A stretch of DNA of 64,000 bases, from NCBI GenBank assembly GCA_036520615.1, contig DATDJI010000085.1, forward strand, positions 46,440 through 110,439, in the 5' to 3' direction. Positions 26,487-34,803 of the stretch are shown one piece after another. The notes under the pieces are model-generated. The model was not told the DNA's origin, searched no databases, and was given only the letters and a program-made list of their open reading frames with translations. Each line of letters begins with the position of its first letter. Within the stretch, counting starts at the first letter, position 1. This stretch comes from CAMCXE01 sp036520615. GTDB lineage: Bacteria; Pseudomonadota; Gammaproteobacteria; Pseudomonadales; Cellvibrionaceae. Both the position numbers and the translations under genes were made by a program.

Positions 26487-28150
26487 CTAAGTTCTCTTTG
26501 CAAGCTGCCAGCACGGTGCTGTATCGGAACCGGTATTCGCTATGACCTTCTTACGGCGCAGCTTAGTCAATAATGAGCTGATTTTGATCGATTTTTGCTT
26601 TTCTGTGAGGGCATCACTCAACTTATCCATTAACAACCTGTTGATCTCGGCACGGTCTGCTTGGCCGAACCGCTCAAGGTAGTCTGTCAGCAATTTAGCG
26701 TAAAACTCATCATCTTGGGCGCGGGTACGTATGTAGTCCACTTTACTAGCGGTAGCATCGGCAACTAGGGCAGACACATGAAAGTTCGGTTTACGCCCCT
26801 CAATCAACCCTGCTTTGCGTAAGCGAGCAGCAGCTTCGTCTGGGATGCTGAGCTTTTTCTGTACGCGGTCAAGCGCCAATACGTCAATCAGCGGCAAATC
26901 TGTCTTTTGAATCAACATACGGCTATAGGCTGGATCAACAACACCGCCATACAGGGTCATCTTTACAGCATTGGGCTGGCTAAGGTCGTAATCCGGTAAG
27001 GGGAAATAACGCTTAACCTGACCTCGGTAAATCAAGTGAATACCATAGCCCATGGTGTCGATCATGTTCAGTTCGGCCATTGCCTGAGTCATGAATGGGT
27101 GCGATACCGGCGTGGAGTTTTATCCCCCTGAATGTATTCATTTGGTTGCCCCTCAAAAAAGCTACCTTCATTCTCAAAGAGAAGCCGGTCGGGCTGTTCA
27201 GTTACCACTACTCGGCCATTACGAGCATAGTCCTGATGCGCGATACAATTGTGCAGCGCTTCCAGCACTATTTTCTGGTTGTATTTGGAAACCTCAATAG
27301 GGATCAATTCATCTTGCGGCAAAATGCGCAGCTGAATATTGCGAATGCGTTGGTAAAGCAGTGTAGTGCTCAGTAAGAAGGGTGGGCCAAAGTGCTCATA
27401 AGCACGTTCTTGTCCTTCTAATTTCCATGTTAGCTGCGCGGGGTGCGGCAATAGAAAATAGGCTGACTCCGCCTTACCTAATAATAACAGCGCAGTTCGA
27501 GTTAATTGTCCGCTTTGGGTGAGGCGTGCGCGATCCAAAAAAGTTGTTAATGGCCATTTCATCACGTCATCGGCTGCAAAGCGGTTAGCGTATTTTTGTG
27601 CGAAAGATTCGCGCGCTTTGCTTACTGCCGTTTCATCAAGATCAGCGGTGGTCGCGCTCGTAATAATTTGTGCCGTCCAATCTTGTTGTAGTGTTTGCTG
27701 GCGAATTTCGTCGAGTTTATCTAACCCCAATGGGGCGCGGCTCTCACCAGCGCGAGCGTAGTAATGACCTTTCCACGCAATGGGAATGCCTCGTGGTGCG
27801 GCGGGAATTTCAAATAAAACCACGCGCCCTTGTGGGTGATTCAATGCATGAATTTCGCGTAAGGTAATACTTGGCTCAGTCGCTTGGGCGATTTGGTTTT
27901 TTAAACTATGCAAGCGCTCCATGTCAATTCGGTAATCGCTACCCACCACAGTACGGGTTTTGTTATTAACCCCGAATACCAACCAAGCGCGCTCTGCATT
28001 GCGCAAATTGGCTTCATTAGTGAGTGCAGAAAAATACTCACCAATTTTATCAGTATTGTAATCATTACCTGCTTGCTTGAACTCCACCACTTCGTTTTCC
28101 CAGGTGGCGATTAATTCCTTAAGCAGGTTATTTAATTCTGCCGGGGTCAT
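26487..28150 (-). pseudogene. AlbA_2 (Schlafen-like) ATP-binding protein, frameshifted
   Basis: Two overlapping frames on the minus strand make up one gene. The first (28150-27089) has an N-terminal AlbA_2 DNA-binding domain (ENEVVEFKQAGNDYNTDKIG) and the start of an HATPase_c_4 region (LEALHNCIAHQDYARNG). It ends RYRTHS-stop. The second (from 27092) continues TQAMAELNMIDTMGYGIHLI and a winged-helix C-terminus. Homologues read RYRNPF(L)TQAM, so a single missing A near 27097-27103 (CGC-ACC-CAT instead of CGC-AAC-CCA) explains the break. Such RecG-like proteins often ride in type I R-M loci. It is a disabled gene or a sequencing error. The start has GAGGATT 8 bp upstream. Confidence 0.85.
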
Positions 28151-28212
28151 GCGTTAATCCTCAAGTTCATGTCTTCTGCACAGTTAATTCAACACCAGGT
28201 ATTTTATGGGGT

Positions 28213-29427
28213 TTAATTGTTGTTTTGTGCGGCCTGTTGCCAATATCCGTAATTATTTTTCAAGTGCTCAAGCAGTAATTTGACAGTCGCTTTCTCAGCT
28301 GGTGTTGGCTCGGCAACGGTTTCATGGGATAGCGTGCTGTGGCTGGTAAAATTGATAATTCTGCTCAGGTAGAGCTGTTTATCATCCGGCAACAGTTCCG
28401 ACCACTGTGGGTAACCGAGAAAACTGGCGGTTTTCTCGTAAAGATTGCGCAGTAAGGTAAAGTGATATTTTTCAACCTTGTTTTCAGCAATGGCCTGTTC
28501 GATGGTGTGCTTTAAATACAGATGGTAGGAAAAACTTTTGTTGGAATCACCTTGTTTATCAATCAACGCAAAGGTGCCATCGTCAAAACGCTCCAATAAA
28601 AAGCAGGCCTTAGGTTTCAACTCGTTATACAGCACGTTATAAAACAAGGGGCTGTGGGTTGTGATGATGAATTTCAAGTCGGATTGGCTGGATTTAATTA
28701 GGCTCGCCAAGTTAACGGCCAATTCAATTAAATGGTTCTCGTCCAGCGAGCTGACCGGGTCATCAATAAACACATATTCCAACTGATCAAAATCATTGGT
28801 TTCCCGCTCAGTCGGGTCTGGGATATTGAGGATGCTGACGACTTGTTCAAGCAATGTATAAAAAATACTCCAGATAAAATTACTTTCCTCGCCCTTGGAA
28901 ATTTTCATATTTCCTGAATGCACGTTATCACCGCGCTCCAGAGAGAAAGTCACCTCTGAAAAGGCTTTGACTGTGGTCTTTTTCTGGCCCTTGTCTTCGA
29001 CTGCATATTCTTCGTTAAACCTGGGCGTTAACTTGGCACTGGCGTAGCGCTGGAAGTTTGCAATGATATTGCGATCCTGGCCCTGGTCTTGCAAAATCCA
29101 ATCGGTAAAGGTATTGGGTTGAATTTTCAGTTTTGGCTCAGCATCAGTGTTTAAGTCGTTGTCCCAATAAAATAGGTCCTCGGTTAACGCGTTGTAATAA
29201 AGTATTTTTTGTCGTGCCGATGACAATTCTTCTGCCTCGCCGTCAATTTTCGGGGCGATAAGCTGTTTAAATTCGCGGGATAAGCGGGTTTTGCCGGTGC
29301 CATTAAAGGCATAGATAAGTTGAACCTTCGGAACCTGATTAATTATCTCAACTTCAGTCGTTTTTTTATTCTTAACTTTTCTTGGGGCGCTCAATTGCTG
29401 AGCGATTTCCGTTAATGTCTTGCTCAT
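28213..29427 (-). CDS. prrC: PrrC-type anticodon nuclease (ABC-ATPase + ACNase)
   Basis: The 404-residue protein is close in length to E. coli PrrC (396). Its ATPase part has Walker A FNGTGKT (41-47), an SKGEES signature-like segment (177-182), Walker B VFIDDPVSSLD (about 219-229) and H-loop THS (257-259). The C-terminal part has R327, E331 and H363. Their spacing (4 and 32) equals that of the PrrC catalytic triad Arg320-Glu324-His356. PrrC cleaves tRNA-Lys when its partner type I R-M enzyme is inhibited by a phage. The location between hsdS and hsdR fits this. AGGAGC precedes the ATG. RloC or a general AAA OLD-like ATPase is less likely. Confidence 0.8.
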   Translation of the reverse strand: MSKTLTEIAQQLSAPRKVKNKKTTEVEIINQVPKVQLIYAFNGTGKTRLSREFKQLIAPKIDGEAEELSSARQKILYYNALTEDLFYWDNDLNTDAEPKLKIQPNTFTDWILQDQGQDRNIIANFQRYASAKLTPRFNEEYAVEDKGQKKTTVKAFSEVTFSLERGDNVHSGNMKISKGEESNFIWSIFYTLLEQVVSILNIPDPTERETNDFDQLEYVFIDDPVSSLDENHLIELAVNLASLIKSSQSDLKFIITTHSPLFYNVLYNELKPKACFLLERFDDGTFALIDKQGDSNKSFSYHLYLKHTIEQAIAENKVEKYHFTLLRNLYEKTASFLGYPQWSELLPDDKQLYLSRIINFTSHSTLSHETVAEPTPAEKATVKLLLEHLKNNYGYWQQAAQNNN

Positions 29428-29453
29428 ATTATGCTCCTGGTCTTACCGCACAT

Positions 29454-29529
29454 GTCATCCTGCACAAGGTCGCAGGGCGCGGAATCCATGCCGCCGTTGT
29501 TATGGATGCTGCGACTTCGCGCAGCATGA
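29454..29529. repeat. Palindromic repeat element C
   Basis: An imperfect 76-bp palindrome with GTCAT/ATGAC ends and inner arms GAATCCAT / ATGGAT. It carries the CTGCGACTTCGCGCAG core also present in the elements at 30724-30897 and 31199-31347. It fills the gap between the hsdS stop and the prrC-like gene and could act as a terminator or RNA-processing site. Confidence 0.8.
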
Positions 29530-29542
29530 CGGTATAGAGTTA

Positions 29543-30697
29543 TCAACCGGCTACCTCTGAATTCAGCTTTGGGAAACTCAACAATAAATCGCGGTAATAT
29601 TCGTATTGTTTTTGGCGTAGTTTGATTTCTCGGGGTAATCCTTCGGTGATTGAGTTGGTTAATGCATCGAAATTATCCAAAATGATGACGATTCGCTTTT
29701 GTTTGTTGATTGGCGGAAGCGGAATTTCCAGCTTGGCCAAATCTGACTTGTTAACCGCTGGTACGCCACCCTCTTTTTTTAGCGCTAGCAATAATTCGCT
29801 TTTAGATTGAAGAAAATAAAAAAGATACTTGTTGATTAAAACATCCTCTTTCAAGGATCTCATTTTGTAGCATAAAGGGCCCAGCCAAAATGGTTTCTTT
29901 TGGTATCCAACAAAACCAATCCCGCCCTGACCTCGAGAGGGTGTCGTAACCGTATCGCCCTCGCAATTACTACCTGCGGCATATCCAGACCTGGTTGTTC
30001 CCGCATTGATATAATCAAACTCCGATGCTTTTTCCAAAATTTCAGGGGGCTTTTGACCTGTATTGATTTCAGAAATTTCTCCCAACATTTTCCACTCCAC
30101 TTCCCCCTCTTCAAAACTCAATAACCTATCCCGATAGTAGTTATATTGTTTTTTACGGGCGGTAAGCTCGGCGGTAAGCTCGGCGGTGTGGGCGGTAAAT
30201 GCGTCCAAAATGCGGACGATTTCGGCCTGGATTTCGAGGGATTTTTTTGGGTTTTGTGGGCAGGGGATGGGGATTTGAATGCTGTTTAAATTCTTTTGAT
30301 TTAATTTTGGTTGCGCAGCACCAGAGATGTATGGAGTCAAATCAATACTGTTGAGGTAAATATCTACGAATCTACGTTCAACGTAAGTGTTGAACCTTAA
30401 TATATGCGCATGATTATTTACCCAGCTTTTACCACTTATGCTGAATGCAATGGGCGTATTCCTAGCGACCAAATTTGCACCATCTTCAGAAACCAGTAAA
30501 AAATCACCATCAAAAATATAGTGTTTTACATAGTCAACAATGCCCGATGCTCCGTAATATGGGATTTCACCTGGCTCTCTCAAACCACTAGTTATCGGCT
30601 TTCGCATTGAATCAAGGTTTTCTGCTAGCCCCCCCAAAACCTTCCACTCCACCTCAACCCCATCCAACATTTTTTCCATAAAACTTAAATTATTCAT
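29543..30697 (-). CDS. hsdS: Type I restriction enzyme, S (HsdS) specificity subunit
   Basis: The 384-residue protein has two target-recognition domains separated by conserved helical spacers. The spacer ARKKQYNYYRDRLLSFEEGEVEW (two pieces, about 184-206) recurs at the C-terminus as RQKQYEYYRDLLLSFPK, the normal circular symmetry of HsdS. It sets the bipartite DNA sequence recognised by the R-M complex; the sequence itself cannot be predicted. Its ATG overlaps the last codons of the GIY-YIG gene. The variable halves (VDYVKHYIFDGDFLLVSEDGAN.. and TTPSRGQGGIGFVGYQKKPFW.., both truncated here) are typical of recognition domains. Confidence 0.93.
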   Translation of the reverse strand: MNNLSFMEKMLDGVEVEWKVLGGLAENLDSMRKPITSGLREPGEIPYYGASGIVDYVKHYIFDGDFLLVSEDGANLVARNTPIAFSISGKSWVNNHAHILRFNTYVERRFVDIYLNSIDLTPYISGAAQPKLNQKNLNSIQIPIPCPQNPKKSLEIQAEIVRILDAFTAHTAELTAELTARKKQYNYYRDRLLSFEEGEVEWKMLGEISEINTGQKPPEILEKASEFDYINAGTTRSGYAAGSNCEGDTVTTPSRGQGGIGFVGYQKKPFWLGPLCYKMRSLKEDVLINKYLFYFLQSKSELLLALKKEGGVPAVNKSDLAKLEIPLPPINKQKRIVIILDNFDALTNSITEGLPREIKLRQKQYEYYRDLLLSFPKLNSEVAG

Positions 30698-31181
30698 TAT
30701 TGTTCTCGCTGACTTTTGTATTTGGATCCTGCGACTTCGCGCAGGATGACGAGTGAGGTGCGGAGGATGACGAGCGAGGTGCGCAGGATGAGGCGTGACG
30801 GGCGAAGGGCGGCGAATGAGCTGCGACGGACGGCGCGAGAGGGGCGCAAGATGACCGCTCGTTTTCCGTCACCCTGCGCGTAGTCGCAGGGTCTATCCAA
30901 CTCTCGGCAAGATCATCCCAATTCGGATTTGTTTTTTCTATCAAATCAATTTTCCACTGTCGATTGCGATTTTTTATTTTCTTCTCCAGGCTAATCGCTG
31001 CCTGAATATCTTCGCCCTGCGCAAACCAGACTAAGCGGGTGACATCGTATTTATCCGTAAATCCTTCCAAAAGATGATACTTGTGCTCATACATGCGGCG
31101 CTCCAGGTTATTGGTAACGCCCGTGTACAAAGTGCCGTTTTTCTTGCTCGCTAGTATGTAAACAAAGGCTGTTTTTGACAT
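30690..31181 (-). CDS. GIY-YIG nuclease family protein with repeat-derived tail
   Basis: Residues 1-95 form a compact GIY-YIG domain of the UvrC/YhbQ-like small class: FVYILASKKNGTLYTGVTNN (FVYIL for GIY, YTGV for YIG), R28 and ..EHKY.., then F.QGEDIQAAISLEKKIK with a Glu. Residues from about 97 on (DPATTRRVTENER.. then Ser/Ala/Pro/Cys-rich SSCAP repeats) are encoded by the palindromic element at 30724-30897 and are not part of the family. The original stop codon was apparently lost on insertion. The ATG overlaps the preceding stop by one base, and its end overlaps the hsdS start by 8 bp. It is a likely mobile passenger of the R-M operon. Confidence 0.82.
   Translation of the reverse strand: MSKTAFVYILASKKNGTLYTGVTNNLERRMYEHKYHLLEGFTDKYDVTRLVWFAQGEDIQAAISLEKKIKNRNRQWKIDLIEKTNPNWDDLAESWIDPATTRRVTENERSSCAPLAPSVAAHSPPFARHASSCAPRSSSSAPHSSSCAKSQDPNTKVSENNNE
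30724..30897. repeat. Palindrome-ended repeat element A (within GIY-YIG gene)
   Basis: The 174-bp element starts GGATCCTGCGACTTCGCGCA and ends CACCCTGCGCGTAGTCGCAG. Inside, GATGACGAG(C/T)GAGGTGCG.. units recur with variation. Both ends and the inner style match element B at 31199-31347 in the same orientation. It is translated as the Ser/Cys/Ala-rich tail of the GIY-YIG protein. Confidence 0.85.
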
Positions 31182-31867
31182 TATGCAGCCTCGCGGATGG
31201 ATCCTGCGACTTCGCGCAGGATGACATTAGGGTTGCACAGAATGACGGGTGAGCTGCGTAGAGTGACGGATGAACAGCGCAAAATGACAGATGAGTTCAA
31301 AGTGACCTCTCGTTTTCTGTCACCCTGCGCGGACTCGCAGGGTCTATTTTGGGGTTTGAGCATCTTGTGCCCTTGCACAGGATTAAACGCGCAGAATGGC
31401 TGCTTAACACGATTATCACTTTGCATGAAAAGCAGATCACGCGACCAGTTGTTTTCAATGGCTTTTGCGGCGTACCAGCGGCGCGCCTCTTGGCTGGGCA
31501 ACTTGTCTAGCAGCGCCAACTGGTGATACCAGGGCAATTGTGCAAGTACCGCTTGCACAAATTCGGCATCGGGCCAGGCTTGAGCGAAGGCGCGCATGTA
31601 TTTGAGATTGCGTGGCGAAAACCCTTTCATATCGGGGAAGGCGGTGCGCAAGTCGTGGGCGAGGTGATCAATGACCTTTGCGCCCCAGCCTTGAGCCGCT
31701 TGCCGGTCTAAAATATCCCGCCCGATCTGCCAGTAGAGTGCAATTAATTCTTGGTTTACCGCCAGTGTTGCACGCTGCTGGGCTTGGTGAATTTTGTTTT
31801 TTAACTCGGCCAGCCAAGTGGCATAACCTTCAGGTGGCTGCGTCAGCGCTATGGGTTTCTCGCTCAT
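31181..31867 (-). CDS. DUF1016 (YhcG-type) protein, C-terminal nuclease domain missing
   Basis: Residues 1-150 match the DUF1016 N-terminal domain: ALYWQIGRDILDRQ..GWGAKVIDHLAHDLR..FPDMKGFSPRNLKYM, then LPWYHQLALLDKL and RRWYAAKAIENNWSRD. Full-length family members have about 340-370 residues, with a C-terminal PD-(D/E)XK nuclease domain. Here the similarity stops near residue 155. After about 20 unplaced residues the frame runs through repeat element B (31199-31347) to a stop at 31181. The nuclease domain is thus absent and the gene is probably non-functional or altered. Its ATG overlaps the hsdM stop by 3 bp. Confidence 0.8.
   Translation of the reverse strand: MSEKPIALTQPPEGYATWLAELKNKIHQAQQRATLAVNQELIALYWQIGRDILDRQAAQGWGAKVIDHLAHDLRTAFPDMKGFSPRNLKYMRAFAQAWPDAEFVQAVLAQLPWYHQLALLDKLPSQEARRWYAAKAIENNWSRDLLFMQSDNRVKQPFCAFNPVQGHKMLKPQNRPCESAQGDRKREVTLNSSVILRCSSVTLRSSPVILCNPNVILREVAGSIREAA
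31199..31347. repeat. Palindrome-ended repeat element B (3' end of DUF1016 gene)
   Basis: The 149-bp element has the same ends as element A (GGATCCTGCGACTTCGCGCA.. and CACCCTGCGCGGACTCGCAG). It has degenerate inner GTGACGGATGA-like units. It is read in a different frame from element A and encodes the last 50 or so residues of the truncated DUF1016 protein. Confidence 0.85.
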
Positions 31868-33432
31868 GCTTCTTCACCTTCAATTTGCGCCACTATGGCA
31901 TCTATCTCTTTGCGCAACTGGTCGATTTTGGCAACGGTAATTTTAAGTTCGGCATTAAGTTGGCTAATCTCCACAATTTCGCGGTTATCCTTTGCTTCTA
32001 CATAACTGCTTACTGAGAGGTTGTAGTCTTTTTCTTTGGCGACTTCTTCATAGGGCACTGATCGCGCGAAATGATCTTTATTCTCTTTGCTATCGAACAC
32101 CTGCATAATTTTTTCAATATGTTCCTCCGTGAGAATATTGTTATTGGTTTCCTTTTTAAACAAACCGCTAGCATCAATAAACTGAGTGTCAGTGTCCGTT
32201 TTATGTTTAGAGAGCACCAGAATAGTTACCGCGATGGTGGTGCCAAAAAATAAGTTGGGCGCTAGGGAAATTACAGTTTCTACATAATTGTTATCCACCA
32301 AATATTGGCGGATTTTTTGCTCCGCGCCGCCACGGTAAAAAATACCGGGGAAGCAAACAATGGCAGCGCGGCCTTTGCTGGACAAATAACTCAGAGCATG
32401 CAATACAAACGCAAAATCCGCTTTGGATTTAGGCGCGAGCACACCGGCTGGGGCAAAACGGTCGTCGTTAATGAGGGTTGGGTCGTCGCTGCCGATCCAT
32501 TTCACCGAGTAAGGTGGATTGGACACAATGGCATCAAAGGGTTTGTCATCACCAAAATGGGGTTGGCGCAGGGTGTCGCCCAGTTGCATATTAAATTTGT
32601 CGTAATTGATGTTATGCAAAAACATATTCATACGGGCAAGGTTATAGGTGGTGTGGTTTAATTCTTGGCCAAAAAAACCTTCTTCAATTTTATGCTCATC
32701 AAACTGTTTTTTAGCTTGTAACAATAAAGAGCCGGAACCACAGGCCGGGTCGTAAATTTTATTTACACTGGTTTGGCCGTGCATGGCGAGCTGGGCGATG
32801 AGTTTGGATACATGCTGCGGGGTAAAAAATTCACCGCCGGATTTGCCGGCGTTGGCGGCGTAGTTGGAGATTAAGAATTCGTAAGCGTCACCGAAAAGGT
32901 CGATATGGGAGGCATCAGGCTTTTCATAAAAATTATGGCCAAAATCCAAACCTGCCACGCCTTTGAGTACTGCCGCCAAGCGGAAGTTTTTGTCTTTTAC
33001 CGTATTACCTAAGCGGTTGCTGGTGGTATCAAAATCGGCAAATAGGCCTTTAATATCCTGCTCTGAGGGGTACCCATTCGCCGAACTTTCAATGGCGGAG
33101 AAAATAGCGGCTAAATCGGTATTTAGGCTTTCATTGGTATGAGCATTGGCGGCGACTTTGGCGAACAATTGGCTGGGGTAAATAAAGTAGCCTTTGGTTT
33201 TTGTTGCATCGTCTTTAATTTCCGGGGGGATTACGCTGTCGGGCAACTCGGCGTAGTTAACACTCTCGTCACCAGCTTCAATATAGAGGGCAAAGTTTTC
33301 GCTAATAAAGCGGTAAAACAGGGTGCCCAGTACATATTGTTTAAAGTCCCAGCCATCGACGGCGCCGCGTACATCGTTAGCAATCGCCCATATCTGGCGT
33401 TGCAGGGCGGCGCGTTGTTGTGAGCTTGTCAT
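31864..33432 (-). CDS. hsdM: Type I R-M system, M (HsdM) methyltransferase subunit
   Basis: The 522-residue N6-adenine methyltransferase has an N-terminal HsdM_N helical domain (IWAIANDVRGAVDGWDFKQY), the SAM loop DPACGSGSLLL (about 228-238) and the catalytic NPPY (305-308). A C-terminal coiled coil (ISQLNAELKITVAKIDQLRK) contacts HsdS. ATG 33432 with AGGATC 7 bp upstream is preferred; the 25-residue longer frame begins with TTG. It is the first gene of the hsd cluster and protects host DNA with HsdS. The overlap with the DUF1016 start suggests coupled translation. Confidence 0.95.
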   Translation of the reverse strand: MTSSQQRAALQRQIWAIANDVRGAVDGWDFKQYVLGTLFYRFISENFALYIEAGDESVNYAELPDSVIPPEIKDDATKTKGYFIYPSQLFAKVAANAHTNESLNTDLAAIFSAIESSANGYPSEQDIKGLFADFDTTSNRLGNTVKDKNFRLAAVLKGVAGLDFGHNFYEKPDASHIDLFGDAYEFLISNYAANAGKSGGEFFTPQHVSKLIAQLAMHGQTSVNKIYDPACGSGSLLLQAKKQFDEHKIEEGFFGQELNHTTYNLARMNMFLHNINYDKFNMQLGDTLRQPHFGDDKPFDAIVSNPPYSVKWIGSDDPTLINDDRFAPAGVLAPKSKADFAFVLHALSYLSSKGRAAIVCFPGIFYRGGAEQKIRQYLVDNNYVETVISLAPNLFFGTTIAVTILVLSKHKTDTDTQFIDASGLFKKETNNNILTEEHIEKIMQVFDSKENKDHFARSVPYEEVAKEKDYNLSVSSYVEAKDNREIVEISQLNAELKITVAKIDQLRKEIDAIVAQIEGEEA

Positions 33433-33525
33433 GTTTGATCCTGCGTTAATTTGTTTACTAGGTTTTGTTGAGGCACTTAATGTTTGGTCGACTGCCTGTG
33501 TAGCCAACTCTGATTTTAATTATCT

Positions 33526-33711
33526 CTAATTTGGCAAGTCACTTATAAAACATTTAGACCGTTGACCCAACCTTAGCCATTGCATTGTCCCCGGTGAATG
33601 TCTTTGAATTACGTGCAATTGGATCTGCTTATTATGGTAATCGCTGTAATTAATACCGTCGTCGCGCAATACATCGCAAAGGTTCCAGAGTTTTTGCACT
33701 ATGTCGGTCAT
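33526..33711 (-). pseudogene. Remnant of a second type I hsdM gene (N-terminus only)
   Basis: The first 25 codons (33711-33637) encode MTDIVQKLWNLCDVLRDDGI and then NYSDY. This is the characteristic start of a different HsdM class (EcoKI-like, normally continuing ..VTELTYLLFLKM). The similarity ends abruptly and the frame continues into unrelated sequence before its stop. It lies 6 bp after the Fic gene stop and 94 bp before the hsdM start. It looks like the scar of a replaced R-M system, though expression of a 61-residue peptide cannot be excluded. Confidence 0.7.
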
Positions 33712-33716
33712 TAAAT

Positions 33717-34790
33717 TTATCCGGTGAAAAGATCAAATAGTGCTTGGTTAATGTAGTAGTTGGTGCGGCCGAGTTTTTCTTTTTTTAATAGGCCCATGCC
33801 TACTAACAACTCTAAGTGTTTGGTGGCGGTAAGGCGGGTGACATTTAAGTCTTCCATAACAAATTCGATTTTGGTGTAGGGGTGGTTAAATAGGTTATTG
33901 AGCAGTTCGTGGCGGTAGATTTTAGGCTGCTGAGCGCGAATGGTATTTTTAAAGGCTTCCATTAAGGCTTTAATCTGCTCGATTAACAGTTTGCTTTGCT
34001 GGGCGGTTGTTGAAACTCCTTGCACTATATACAGCAGCCAAGTTTCCCAATTGCCGCTAGTGCGCGCATTTTGTAATTCCGCGTAGTAGGTGGCTTTGTT
34101 TTGCGTGATATAACGGCTGAGATACAACACCGGCAAATCTAAAAGACCCTGCGCTACTAGGTAGAGAATATTGAGTATGCGACCGGTACGGCCATTGCCG
34201 TCGTAGAAGGGGTTAATACTTTCAAATTGATAGTGAATGAGGGCCATTTTTACTAGTGGGTCTGCATTACAGATAGCGCTGTCGTTGGTGTAGGCCAGTA
34301 GGTGATTTAATAGAGTGAGTATTTCATCTGGGTGTTGGGGCGGCGTATAAATGATTTCCCCTGTCTGCTGGTTTTTGAGTGCGGTGCCGGGCAGCTTGCG
34401 TAGGCCGGCTCGATTGGATTCGATAATTTGTTGAACCTCAATAAGGTCATCCAAGCGAATTATTTTGCTATTGCGTACGCGTTCAAAACCGAACTTGAGG
34501 GCGGCGACGTAATTGCGCACCTCTTTGGCGGCAGCGTTGCTATAGGATTCGATGTTGAGCTCTTCTTTATAGAGGGCATCCTGGGTGGTGATGATATTTT
34601 CAATCGCCGAGCTGTCTTTGGCTTCTTGTAACGCCAGGGTGTTGATCAGAATGGCCTCATTGGGGATGCTAGCGGCGCTGCCTTTGAGTTCGGCTAGGTG
34701 ACGGTGGGCCTCGGCGCACAGCTTCAGCACCGCGCGTGTCTCCCAGGTTTCTATGTGAGGAAGGGGTAAGCCCACTGAGGTATTTTCCAT
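33717..34790 (-). CDS. Fic family protein, class II, catalytic His replaced
   Basis: The 357-residue protein has an N-terminal Fic_N region with the inhibitory helix motif S60-x-x-x-E64-N65 (SSAIEN), a Fic core, and a C-terminal winged helix (PYTKIEFVMEDLNVTRLTAT..). The Fic motif reads INPFYDGNGRTGR (192-204). The usual HPF(x)DGNGR(x)xR has histidine where N193 stands. That histidine is the general base for AMP transfer, so activity may be lost or altered; the nucleotide-binding DGNGRTGR part is intact. The DNA-binding tail and the dyads upstream of its start suggest autoregulation. It lies at the promoter-proximal end of the defence island. Confidence 0.88.
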   Translation of the reverse strand: MENTSVGLPLPHIETWETRAVLKLCAEAHRHLAELKGSAASIPNEAILINTLALQEAKDSSAIENIITTQDALYKEELNIESYSNAAAKEVRNYVAALKFGFERVRNSKIIRLDDLIEVQQIIESNRAGLRKLPGTALKNQQTGEIIYTPPQHPDEILTLLNHLLAYTNDSAICNADPLVKMALIHYQFESINPFYDGNGRTGRILNILYLVAQGLLDLPVLYLSRYITQNKATYYAELQNARTSGNWETWLLYIVQGVSTTAQQSKLLIEQIKALMEAFKNTIRAQQPKIYRHELLNNLFNHPYTKIEFVMEDLNVTRLTATKHLELLVGMGLLKKEKLGRTNYYINQALFDLFTG

Positions 34791-34803
34791 GCGGCGTGCC
34801 TGT

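Noticed and set aside
30724..30897. CRISPR-like look of repeated GATGACGAG..GCG units
   Set aside because: Units are short, degenerate and without spacers of constant length; the whole is a palindrome-ended element shared with 31199-31347.
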